Source of the DNA: Alitta virens
Lineage: Eukaryota; Annelida; Polychaeta; Phyllodocida; Nereididae
Direction: 5' to 3'
DNA length: 64,000 nucleotides
NCBI GenBank assembly: GCA_932294295.1
Contig: OW028585.1
Span: 28,814,720-28,878,719, forward strand
The number at the start of each line of letters is the position of its first letter. Positions within the stretch are counted from its first letter, which is position 1. The position numbers and the translations under genes were made by a program. Below are positions 34,936 through 44,596 of this stretch, piece after piece. The notes below the pieces were generated by a model. That model was not told where the DNA came from, made no database searches, and was given only the letters and a program-made list of their open reading frames with translations.

Positions 34936-35274
34936 AAATACTGTGTACTCTGCAGTTTATTTGATATATATATTGTCCAATATGAAAACCACACCAAACT
35001 CGATGTGACAATAATGTCTACAAAACAGCTTAGAAGCTCCTAAGAACAGATTGAGAGCTCCTAAGAACTTAGAAGTTTGCTCAGCCCACAAGACAGGTGC
35101 ATGCTAATCCCACATTCAGAATTATTCAAAACAGAACGAGACACACCAAAAGGAAACTTGATTTAAAGATGATACACACAGTATAAAGGAATTTAGAGGA
35201 TTAGGTATTCCAAAGATAGAAGTAGGGAAAAACAGATGCTCAGAAGAGCTAAGATAGACAGGCAACAATAGACA

Positions 35275-35960
35275 GAAACCCCACCTCAAGACCTCATTAT
35301 TGAGACCACCTCCATTACGACCACCTCTATTAAGACATCATAACTATGTCACCTCACCATTAAACCACTTCACTATCAAGAACACCTATAAAACCATCTC
35401 AATATTAAGGTTACCTATATTTCCTTAAGTAAAGTTAGTGAATCATGGTACCCTAATGTTGGCGAGGGTAATTAAGACCACCTCACAAGTAATGATTAAG
35501 ACACATCAGTTTGATAGACTCACAATTTAGACACCTCAGTTAGATCACCTTGCAATTTGGACACCTCACAATTTAGACCATCTCCGTTAGATCACCTCGC
35601 AATTTAGACACTTCAGTTTAATCACCTTGCAATTTAGACACTTCTGTTTGATCACCTCACAATTGAGACCATCTCAGTGAGATCAACTCACAATTTAGGC
35701 ACCTCAGATCACCTCACAATTTAGACATTTCAGTTTGATCACCTCGCAATTTAGACACTTCAGTTTGATCACCTCACAATTTAGACGCTTCAGTTTGATC
35801 ACCTCACAATTTAGACACTTCTGTTAGATCACCTCACAATTTAGACCATCTAAGTTAGATCAACTCACAATTTGGACAGTTAGATCACCTCACAATGAAG
35901 ACACCTCAGTTAGATCACCTCACAATTAAAACTATCTCATGTTCAAGACAATTTTGGGGT
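35275..35960 (+). repeat. About 30-bp derivative minisatellite
   Basis: It starts with ordinary 17-bp family units, then changes to a longer unit, GATCACCTCACAATTTAGAC plus ACTTCAGTTT. This is evidently a derived, longer period from the same family. Confidence 0.85.
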
Positions 35961-36074
35961 GGTAGCATAGTTGAGGAATGAGGGCTAACAGAATCTAGTT
36001 GACTCTCACAATTAAAACCAGCCAAATTTTAAGACCACTTTGAGTTTAAGACCACTGCAAAGATTCCAAGGATG

Positions 36075-36198
36075 GTTTAAGCTGATTATTAGCTATAGAA
36101 GTGGACAGAAGCAGCTGGCTTCAGCATGTTTAGACCACAGCTAGGTACAGGTCACTAAAGACAGCTAGAGTCGACCGTGTTTTATGAAACTAACTGTA
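36075..36198 (-). mobile_element. MITE family I, partial copy
   Basis: Read on the minus strand it starts TACAGTTAGTTTCATAAAAC, continues GACTCTAGCTGTC..AAGCCAGCTGCTTCTGTCCA and stops near AATAATCAGCTTAAAC. It lacks the other half. Confidence 0.75.
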
Positions 36199-36449
36199 TT
36201 ATTGAACCTAATCGCAAATGTATTCAGTAATGAAATCTAAAACAATTCCACAGTATTGAATGAGATATCAATCTAAACAAGAAAATTATTTTCCAAAAAA
36301 GAATATATATCTTGCATTGAGTGAACAGCAGAGAAATGGGAGTGTTTAGCTGTCTATTGTGAAATGGAATAAGTGCAAATACATGATATTTTATAGAAAG
36401 CTTTAATATAAAGAAATGGATAACAGGTAAAGCTCTGTTTAACACCTGT

Positions 36450-36663
36450 ACCAGGAATTTTCTCAGGGATATAACAAGAATCAACTAAATGATAAGATGT
36501 CAACTATACATTAAAATGCACTAAAAATACTGCTCCTTGGATGCACTTTGCTTCAGCCAATCAGAGTCAAGAACGGGAACTTTTTCAGCCAATAGAATTT
36601 CAGTATTTTGTTGTAGCCACCTGGTGGAAATACAGAGAACCTTCCGTGAAAATCCACTATTCA
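36450..36663 (+). mobile_element. MITE family D, copy 2 (partial)
   Basis: From GGAATTTTCTCAGGGATATA to TTCCGTGAAAATCCACTATT. It shares the GGGAACTTTTTCAGCCAATA block with copies at 38,166 and 50,552. The left end is missing. Confidence 0.75.
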
Positions 36664-36669
36664 GCCACA

Positions 36670-37600
36670 GCTGCTTGTTACAAGAAGCTTAACTTTTCTG
36701 GAATTAATGGCCTGGCCATGTGGTCAAATTTCCTGAAAAAACTATGTTGTTTAGCTTGTTCTACTGCAGTAAAATTCCATGGGTACATGTTCAATCATAA
36801 CTAAAACTTTATGAATTTAGGAAGTGGTAAACAAGGACTTAATAAAAAAATCTAAAATTAGCTAAAACTATGGTCACTGCATGCATGTAGAGCTCACATG
36901 TGTGAATTATCGTGATTTTGTAATCGACAGGATAGTAGAAATTTGGACAAAATATCTTTTCTTCAACTGACATTATTTAATAAGAAAATAATTACATATA
37001 TGCAGTCTTAAGAATTGTGTTTCATATCTTTCAAAAAGATTAATAAATTTTTCATTTTCCACCAAGCAAACTGCTGTAAAATTTGTGTACGTTACAGATC
37101 CCAATCTCCTGTCAGTCATTGACCTAATTAGTTTATACAGATCTGAGTCTCTATCGCTACATATATATATCTGGCATTGTTAAAGCTAATTTCAGTCATA
37201 GTTATAGGTATTGACGCCAGATATAAAAAATATAAAAATAAAATATCTAAATCTTACCAAATAAACATCTTGATGAGATATAGGACTCCAGTACATCCAA
37301 ACATACCAAGGTATATCCTAACAAATAATGAGAGATATGTCAACTGAACATAGCACTCTTTGCTCACTCTTGCACAGACATCACACAATGTTGGAAGAGT
37401 GAAACTCAAGTGGAATTGCCCATTCCCACAGACAGGGAGGCCGGGTAGTCCACGTGCGCTAGAGAAAGTGAAAGTGCATTAGCATGGCATGCAAATTGAG
37501 TAGTGTATGGAATGGACACTGGAGGCGCTGGGGTGGTTCCAAGATTATTTAGAGACCTCTGGTGGTTTTTTCCACTACACTCCCAATTCACAGATCATTC
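36670..37600. other. Gene-free spacer
   Basis: No recognisable coding or repeat content. Confidence 0.5.
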
Positions 37601-37609
37601 TAGCATGAG

Positions 37610-37820
37610 TCTTTCTCAAACTTTGATAATATAAGCAATATAAGTCGATAAGCTATCTGCAGCTGCTAAGCTCTCTACTCACCATCATGTACTGTCCAAT
37701 GGCAGTCCCATTTGGGTGGAGTGAAAGAGTTACAGATCTGCTCAGTTTTTCCCGTGCCATGGTGGGGTTTGAACCCACAACCTCCTGTTCAGCAGTCGAT
37801 CACCTAAACCATGTCATAAC
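37610..37820 (-). mobile_element. SINE-like family C, diverged copy
   Basis: Minus strand: an ATGGTTTAGGTGATCGACTG A-box-like segment and GGTTGTGGGTTCAAACCCC as B box, ending in TTTGAGAAAGACTC. The body is diverged. Confidence 0.55.
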
Positions 37821-37855
37821 ACTAATTAATCATGGCATCTATGAAAGTATGCATG

Positions 37856-38115
37856 TACAGTTAGTTTCATAAAATACGACTCTAGCTGTCTGTAGCTGTC
37901 TGTAGGTCTAAACACGCTAAAGCCAGCTGCTTCTGTCCACTTCTATAGCTAATAATCGGCTTACATCTATCACTAGATAAATATAAACCTTGGTAAATGT
38001 AAGAAATTAATCTAATATATCATAACATGTACTTTTAGATCCGGTTTTGAGTAGCCAGCTACGACAGCTTTGTCTAGTTTCAATTTGAAGGGCCATTTTT
38101 ATGAAACTAACTGTA
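37856..38115. mobile_element. MITE family I, compact copy
   Basis: A 260-bp element with TIRs TACAGTTAGTTTCATAAAA / TTTTTATGAAACTAACTGTA. It contains one AGCTTTGTCTAGTTTCAATT segment near its right end, the apparent progenitor of the 38-bp array in the copy at 32,988. No coding capacity. Confidence 0.88.
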
Positions 38116-38165
38116 TTTGAACGTTACTATACAATCAGGCCAAAAATTTTACAAACATTTCCGCA

Positions 38166-38484
38166 GAATATATGAGTCTTTTCACTGAATTCAGCAAGAC
38201 GTCTTTCCTCTCTTCTTATTACTCATTTTGCTTTTCAGACACAGTAGGTAATAACTAAATGGTTCCATAAATATAACTTTCTCAGAAAAATAACAAACAT
38301 TAACTAAATGATAAAGTGTCAAATATACATTAAAATGCTCTAAAAATACTGCTGCTAGGATGCACTATGCTTCAGTCAATCAGAGTCAAGGGCGGGAACT
38401 TTTTCAGCCAATAGAATAGGAGTATTCTGTCTTAGCCACCTGGTGGAAACTCAGAGAACCTTCCGTGAAAATCCACTATTCTAA
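38166..38484 (+). mobile_element. MITE family D, copy 3
   Basis: Starts ATGAGTCTTTTCACTGAATT and ends GAAAATCCACTATTCTAAT. It shares with the other copies CTTTTCAGACA..GTAG.T and the conserved CAGAGTCAAGGGCGGGAACT stretch. Confidence 0.82.
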
Positions 38485-38569
38485 TTCCACCACTTTGCTT
38501 CAATACATAACTTCAAGTGTATGTCAATATTTTGGCCAAAATGTATTTTGTGCAGTCTTAGGCAATTGT

Positions 38570-38640
38570 CAATTATGACACATGTATCAATTCCTGATAT
38601 AAAGTTTGTCAATATGTCAATAAAACTTTATATATATATA
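38570..38640 (+). mobile_element. Repeat family F, 3'-end fragment
   Basis: ACACATGTATCAATTCCTGA and CAATAAAACTTTATAT match the 3' end of copies at 1,338 and 58,017. A (TA)n tail follows. Confidence 0.7.
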
Positions 38641-38649
38641 TATATATAT

Positions 38650-39758
38650 ATATACTTAATTATGCAAAATGCTATTATAAGTCATGAAGATTCCAGTGTT
38701 AGCGTCCAATGCGGTTAACTTAATCTAAGAGGTAAAAAAAAACCACAGTAACATCGCTTAAAAATGATAATTCTTTAATTAATAACTAAACATCTTAGCA
38801 TTTGTACAAAAATAACAATCTTTATTAAAACTTACGAAATACAAAAATGTGAATTTCCATTTAGCAAAAAAGACTTAGCATCAATGAACAATGATAAATG
38901 TACCAAAAAAACACAATTATGACATCGTAACAAATATAGAGATTGGTTGCAAGTGGGTCTCGAAAAGACATAAAATAAAACGGGAGCGGCAAAATGTCTT
39001 GACGAAATAAAGCTAATTTGTGTACAGTTTAAATCTGTATAAATGTAGTTAGAAAAAAATGTCAGCAATTATGTGTTTGTAACCAGCCAATCAATGGCTA
39101 TTGTCATGGTAATTAGTAAATAATTAGCTAATTAACTGTTAATTAATAATTAGCAATGACTAAAAACCATCACAATAGTGGGCTTTGTTGGATCGTAATA
39201 AGATAATGTGATTTATATGTGCCAATATTTGTTTCTCGCGATGTGCCAAAGTTATTTTGTATTTGTCTAACATTTTGATTTCGTATATGACATTTTATGC
39301 TACCATTCCATTTATATGAACAATCAATTTTATTTCCTCTCACATGAACTTTTATTTTCATATTAACAATCATTGATGTGTATTTCTATATTTCCACACT
39401 TTGAGATGTGATTTTCACTGTTCTCAACATAAAAGCTACAATATATTTTGTAGTCAGAACATTTTAAAATAATGCTCTGTTGTTTAGATTAAAGCTACAA
39501 TATATTTTGTAGTCAGAACATTTTAAAATAATGCTCTGTTAATTAGATTTAAATTTAAAATCCGAATGCATTGTTGTCATTCGTAGTCAGTTCAGTTTTG
39601 AGCCATGTGTAAATTCATAAGATCTTAAAATTTCCAAAATAGGGGAGATGTATGATTTGTAAGATGTAAAAGGAAGTAACATATAAAAGAAATTTTATAA
39701 TTATTACAAAAGAATGAATTTCAATTTTCTTAAATTTCAATTATCTTAAAAGGGGAGA
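38650..39758. other. Left flank of the LTR element
   Basis: No host gene. A 59-bp tandem duplication (AAAGCTACAATATATTTTGT...) lies at 39,431-39,548. The string AGGGGAGATGTATGATTTG at about 39,652 resembles a polypurine tract followed by an LTR start. The last 19 bases (39,740-39,758) equal the polypurine-tract region before the 3' LTR. Confidence 0.6.
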
Positions 39759-39891
39759 TGTCATATCATTGTAAATATTACGGCCGTTCACGAACGTCGC
39801 CGAAGTGCCCCTGCTTATCTGTATGTAAACCCCGCGCATGCGCAATGCTAATAAAGAGACATGTGCTACAAACATGGCGTTTGTTATGACA
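39759..39891 (+). repeat. 5' long terminal repeat
   Basis: 133 bp, TGTCAT ... ATGACA inverted ends. AATAAA at 39,850-39,855 may serve as polyadenylation signal. It is short for an LTR. No clear TATA box is seen. Confidence 0.93.
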
Positions 39892-39915
39892 TGGTGGTCA
39901 GCGCCGGGATTCGAA
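39892..39915 (+). other. Primer binding site, probably tRNA-Leu type
   Basis: Begins TGGTGGTCAGCGCC directly after the LTR and runs on to GGGATTCGAA. Its complement reads as a tRNA 3' end: T-loop TTCGAATCCC, acceptor CGCTGAC, ACCA. It would fit a Leu-type tRNA if one extra G after TGGTG is allowed. The tRNA assignment is inference. Confidence 0.6.
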
Positions 39916-40025
39916 AAACCATATATCTAAGGATATAAGGATGTCCGCAATGTGTCAGTTTGCGGAAGTGTAGTACGGAGGTTCCTGGACGATCGGAGAC
40001 GAAAAAGGGGAACGGACAAGGCAAG

Positions 40026-42212
40026 ATGGCGAAATTCAAGCCGCCGAAAGAGTTGGATTTTACCAAGCCTGAAAATTGGCAGCCATGGCGCCAACGATTC
40101 GAACGCTACAGTATAGCTTCAAAATTATCAGCCGAAGAAGGGACAATTCAAGTGAACACTCTTTTATATGCTATGGGAGCTGAATCTGAAACAATTTTTC
40201 AGTCGTTTGGGTTGTCAGCAGATGACGCCAAGGTAATTAAGACTGTTCTTGAGAAATTTGACAGCTACTTTGAGCCAAAGAGAAATGTGATTCATGAGCG
40301 GGCTATGTTTTATGAACGTTCACAAAAAGACGGTGAGAGTGTTGAGGCCTACATTAGAACTTTACACGAAATGGCCACGCATTGTGAGTTCACCAAAAAG
40401 GCAGAACAAATTCGTGACAGACTTGTTGTTGGACTTAGAGACAAGGAGGTGTCACAAGAGTTGCAGTTGAAAGGAAATGATCTGACACTTGATCAAGCCT
40501 GCACATTGGCCCGAAACACAGAGTCTGTCAAGAGACAGTTGGCCGAACAGCATCCTAGAGCAGTAGCTGAAGTTAGGAGGTCCAGTCGTGGACGCGGTCG
40601 AGGACGTGGTCACGCCAGTCGTGGGCGTGGGAGAGGCTCTCATCAGTCGCAGTCGCAGAGCTCTCACAGCAGCAGTCAAAGACAAAGACCAGCAGCACAG
40701 TCGTCCAGTTCGTCAACAGAGGAGATTCTGTGTCGATACTGCAATCGGAGGCATGTTGCAGATAGGAACTTTTGTATGGCGAAGAATGCAAAGTGCCACA
40801 AGTGTAATCAGAGGGGCCATTATGCTAAATGTTGCCCACAAAATCGTCAAGTCCGGGAAGTCGTTGTGCCCGATGAATATGGTGACTATGAGTATGACGA
40901 AAACTGTGATTATTTTCTTGGTAGCGTTTCCAGTGGTTCTGACAGGCCATGGGAACTTGAGCTGTGTGTTGGTGGCAGGTCAGTTAAGTTCAAATTGGAC
41001 TCTGGAGCGGATGTATGTGTGCTAAGTGATGTGGCTTACCGTTGCATGAGCAATATTCCCAAGCTTCAGAAATGCAACATTAACCTGAAGAGTGTCAGTG
41101 GCAAGCTGGAGTGCTTGGGTACTTTTAGTACCAAAGTCCTGTACAAGAACATTCATTATTTGTTAACATTCTACGTCGTAGCTGGTGCTACTAACAACCT
41201 GCTGAGTCGAGCTGCTTGTTCAGCTATGAAGTTGCTGCAAGTCCATCTAGATGAGACTGTGCGAGATGATACTGTGTTCGGTGATTTGGGCAAGATGAAT
41301 TGTGCCCCGGTGAAAATTCGCCTTAAACCAGATGCAGTGCCGTATTCCTTACACACTGCCCGAAGGATACCAATACCTTTAATGGAAAAGGTTAAGGCTG
41401 AACTCAACAGAATGGAGCGTGAGGGTGTAATCAAGAAAATTACAGAGGCCACTGAGTGGTGTGCCGCAATGGTGCCAGTCATTAAGAAGAATGGAAGTGT
41501 CCGCATATGTGTGGATTTGAAGCAGCTAAATAAAGCAGTTGTCAGGGAGCGTTACGTGTTACCGTCTCTGGATGATCTTCTGCCAAAGCTCGCTGGTGCC
41601 CAAGTGTTCACGTCTCTGGATTGCTCGAGTGGGTTCTGGGCGATTCCTCTAGACCCGGAAGCAGCAAAGTTGACGACGTTTATCACACCCTTCGGACGTT
41701 ACCATTTTCAGCGACTTCCGTTCGGGATATCAAGCGCACCGGAAATATTTCAGCGTGTGATGGCTGATCTTCTGACCGAACAGGAAGGAACCGTGTTGTA
41801 CATGGATGACATCTTGGTCTATGGTGTTTCCAAGGAACAGCACGATGAACGCCTCAAGAGAGTGCTAGAAACAATCAGACTGGCCGGACTTAAGCTAAAC
41901 AAGGCCAAATGTGAATTTTCCAAGAGCAGTTTGGATTTCTTAGGTCATCGTGTGAGTGGGACAGGAGTCCAGCCTGCACCTAGTAAGGTCGATGCTGTGG
42001 TAAAGATGAAACCACCCCAGAATGTGTCAGAACTTAAGTCGGTGCTAGGATTGTTCAATTATTTGTGTCGTTATGTACCAAATCTGTCAAGTGTGTTAAG
42101 TCCAATGTCTAGTTTGCTACGCTCAAGCAGTGTTTGGAGCTGGGGTAAACCGCAAGACGATGCTTTTAAGAAAGCGAAAGATTTCATTGTACGTTCACCC
42201 ACATTATCTTAA
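40026..42212 (+). CDS. Gag-protease-reverse transcriptase polyprotein, C-terminally truncated
   Basis: 728 codons from ATG 40,026. The frame is open from 39,960, but that earlier start is TTG. Order: a Gag-like region (1 to about 180); an Arg/Gly-rich basic segment (about 183-205); two Cys-His clusters, C236-X2-C239-X3-H-X6-C250 and a standard knuckle C257-X2-C260-X4-H265-X4-C270. The retropepsin motif DSGAD follows at 325-329, then a reverse transcriptase with FTSLDCSSGFW, FQRLPFGISSAP and the catalytic YMDD at 592-595, then the LGHRVSG and LFNYLCRYVPN thumb/connection motifs. The frame stops within the first residues of RNase H (about 715-728). Gag and Pol share one frame with no frameshift. 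Without RNase H and integrase the copy cannot complete its own cycle but may still make Gag, protease and RT. Confidence 0.93.
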   Translation: MAKFKPPKELDFTKPENWQPWRQRFERYSIASKLSAEEGTIQVNTLLYAMGAESETIFQSFGLSADDAKVIKTVLEKFDSYFEPKRNVIHERAMFYERSQKDGESVEAYIRTLHEMATHCEFTKKAEQIRDRLVVGLRDKEVSQELQLKGNDLTLDQACTLARNTESVKRQLAEQHPRAVAEVRRSSRGRGRGRGHASRGRGRGSHQSQSQSSHSSSQRQRPAAQSSSSSTEEILCRYCNRRHVADRNFCMAKNAKCHKCNQRGHYAKCCPQNRQVREVVVPDEYGDYEYDENCDYFLGSVSSGSDRPWELELCVGGRSVKFKLDSGADVCVLSDVAYRCMSNIPKLQKCNINLKSVSGKLECLGTFSTKVLYKNIHYLLTFYVVAGATNNLLSRAACSAMKLLQVHLDETVRDDTVFGDLGKMNCAPVKIRLKPDAVPYSLHTARRIPIPLMEKVKAELNRMEREGVIKKITEATEWCAAMVPVIKKNGSVRICVDLKQLNKAVVRERYVLPSLDDLLPKLAGAQVFTSLDCSSGFWAIPLDPEAAKLTTFITPFGRYHFQRLPFGISSAPEIFQRVMADLLTEQEGTVLYMDDILVYGVSKEQHDERLKRVLETIRLAGLKLNKAKCEFSKSSLDFLGHRVSGTGVQPAPSKVDAVVKMKPPQNVSELKSVLGLFNYLCRYVPNLSSVLSPMSSLLRSSSVWSWGKPQDDAFKKAKDFIVRSPTLS

Positions 42213-42221
42213 AAGGGGAGA
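42211..42221 (+). other. Polypurine tract
   Basis: AAAAGGGGAGA directly precedes the 3' LTR. It is the expected plus-strand priming site. The stop codon TAA (42,210-42,212) overlaps its start, because the internal deletion joins pol to this tract. Confidence 0.88.
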
Positions 42222-42354
42222 TGTCATATCATTGTAAATATTACGGCCGTTCACGAACGTCGCCGAAGTGCCCCTGCTTATCTGTATGTAAACCCCGCGC
42301 ATGCGCAATGCTAATAAAGAGACATGTGCTACAAACATGGCGTTTGTTATGACA
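42222..42354 (+). repeat. 3' long terminal repeat
   Basis: 133 bp, identical by eye to the 5' LTR, with the same AATAAA. The next bases (ATGAACACTATGAAC) differ from the PBS that follows the 5' LTR, so this is the element's right end. Confidence 0.93.
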
Positions 42355-42515
42355 ATGAACACTATGAACACTTTGTTGATTTCGGCGACTAATTAATATA
42401 ATTATAATATAACTCAATATACACATACAATATAAACATGCATGTATGTACGATAAACAATATCATGAACATTTTTTCTTTCGAATTGTGTTTGACCAAG
42501 CAAACGCTCGGAAAA

Positions 42516-42809
42516 AGTGCAATATAGCGGACCCAAATTTAAGACCATATTTAGCGAGTCCCATTGCCAGGCCAATGACGTCAAATGCTTGAATTCAAGA
42601 TGTGACGTCACAAACAAACGGCGGCTTCAAGGCAAGAACGCAGCTTATTATTGTTTATTTTTCTTATGGACGGCCACCCCCAAACCCCCGCTACTCCACA
42701 AAAATGTATTGTTATTCTTTACCAGTACAAAATTTGTCAAAATTGTGATCATTTTCATATTTTATGGGTGCCAAATATGGGCATAACTCTGGGTCCGCTA
42801 TACTGCACT
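42516..42809. mobile_element. Foldback MITE family M
   Basis: 294 bp with terminal inverted repeats AGTGCAATATAGCGGACCCA / TGGGTCCGCTATACTGCACT (two mismatches). The inner arms extend the match to CCATATTT. It carries two perfect TGACGTCA palindromes at 42,576 and 42,603. No coding capacity. Confidence 0.85.
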
Positions 42810-42819
42810 AAACCCAAAC

Positions 42820-43885
42820 GCTCAACCGGCTTCTTTTTTCTTTATTAATGAAGCTCTCGTTTAAATGCTTTTCAGATATCTTTTGTCAAGATATCGGTCG
42901 GTGGATTGTGGTTAAAATAGCACCTTGTTTTGAGATTTTGATTGTGTGGTTTGTGAGACTTCTTAATTAATCAATTAATTAATTAATTAGTTATTATAAA
43001 TGCACAGTTTTTAAAAATAATATTACGCAAACAATGCGAATTGACAATGCGTTATACGCCCCTAGGCTGGTACCTTTCAACTAAATTAATATTTGTGAAT
43101 TGCAATTACATTTATATTACACAGGATACATTCCCGCACAATCCAAAAATATCTAGATTCACATCAGATCATCATCAAAACATAATTTTTCATTCAAAGA
43201 AAAAATTGCAACTTTGTTACAGTAATAACAAGCTAGAGAGTCCTGCTAGTGAGAAATATTTTAACAAATCTGGTTTCTAAAACAATTACCGAATACAAAG
43301 CAAACATAAATATATGATCATACCCTAAAAACTCCATTACACTTTGACCGATCTTCACAGGTAAGTTATATGACACAAGAACAAATTGACACAAATTTCA
43401 TTCATGCCATTAATAATGCTACTCAAATAATATCACTATGTTCCACTGAAAGGTACCACTGTCCGTATAAGTGTTTACCAGTTAGTGAAGTTACATATTT
43501 GGTGTTAAAACGGTTAAAATTGTTTATGTATGTTACATCTTAATCCGTAGACCAACAGCGAAAACCCTTTGAAACAATCATGCAAAACAATAACTTCAAC
43601 AACGAAATATCAGATCGACATGGATAACAAAACTTCTTCACAAACTATTCAACATTAACAGTAACAAACATATCAATCTCGCAATGTTTTCAAATGTACC
43701 CTGTACGTTGTTTTAAAAATACAAATAAATACATCGAGGTATAGACTGCTGCAAGCTTCCATACCATATTTTCTTTGGATTAAAAGCTGGGACCTCTTAT
43801 TAATATAAGTCTTTACTCCGATGTCATTACCGGGCCAATATTAAGTACAGATTAAACTTATGTACCTATTTAATCAAGGTCACTC
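42820..43885. other. Gene-free AT-rich spacer
   Basis: No domain-bearing frame and no dispersed repeat recognised. Confidence 0.5.
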
Positions 43886-43889
43886 TATT

Positions 43890-44121
43890 AGGGCTGTTCC
43901 ATTTTTTTTTTTAAGTGGGGAGGGGGGGGGGGGGGGGGGGACCTGAAAATTTGGTTTTTGACAAAGCCCCAACCTCGCTTTTTTCTACATTAAGATATTA
44001 ATAAAATATTGGTCAACCAATCCCACCCCCCTCCACGATATCAGTTTTCCCCAGACCCCCCGATATTTGGAAAATCTTCAGGTCAACCCCCTCCCCCCTC
44101 TTTTTTAAATTGAACAGCCCT
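43890..44121. mobile_element. Foldback MITE family J with G-rich arms
   Basis: 232 bp. The left arm AGGGCTGTTCCATTT..AGTGGGGAGGGGG and the right arm (complement AGGGCTGTTCAATTT..GAGGGGGGAGGGGG) fold back to GACCTGAA. The left arm has a run of about 18 G at 43,923-43,940. Confidence 0.82.
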
Positions 44122-44124
44122 CAC

Positions 44125-44595
44125 TGAATTTCAATAGGCCTGTGGTCAGTAAGAACCAAATGCTAAGTACAGAGTCAATTTACATACAGTATCAATTTTT
44201 CTGTCACTCCATTTGAGAAAAGCCCGTATTTTATAGACTCAGCTTTTAATGCAGAAAATATGGTATGCGGTTTTGTAAACATTCAAATTAATTAACGATT
44301 CCCTGTTATATGATTCTCACTCATGTACATATATACAATGTCTGTTAGTTCAGCAAATTATGACTGTTATTATCATACATAACATAATTAATGGCAACAG
44401 TAGAAAACTTTTTTAAGATACATTTAAAACATAACTTCGATTCCGCATTATTGGAGGCATATAAGTTTTTAAATCTTGGGATGTATTTAAATTGTTCAAT
44501 GATCAATTAACTTTATTTGATATATGTTTTATCATGTATAAAATGGTAAATCATCTAATTTTGAGACATAATAAGATAATAATCACAATAAGCTT
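44125..44595. other. Gene-free spacer
   Basis: AT-rich; nothing recognised. Confidence 0.5.
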
Positions 44596-44596
44596 A

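Larger units (their letters stand above)
39759..42354 (+). mobile_element. Ty3/gypsy-type LTR retrotransposon, internally deleted
   Basis: A 2.6-kb element: 133-bp LTR, primer binding site, single Gag-protease-RT frame, polypurine tract, 133-bp LTR. The two LTRs read as identical, so insertion or conversion is recent. RNase H and integrase are missing, because the frame ends straight into the polypurine tract. No matching 4-6 bp target duplication flanks the outer LTR ends (GGAGA left, ATGAA right). Confidence 0.93.

Noticed and set aside
39960..40025. Earlier start of the Gag-Pol frame at 39,960
   Set aside because: That codon is TTG. The first ATG in frame is at 40,026 and is followed by a Gag-like sequence. 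The upstream 22 codons overlap the leader next to the PBS.
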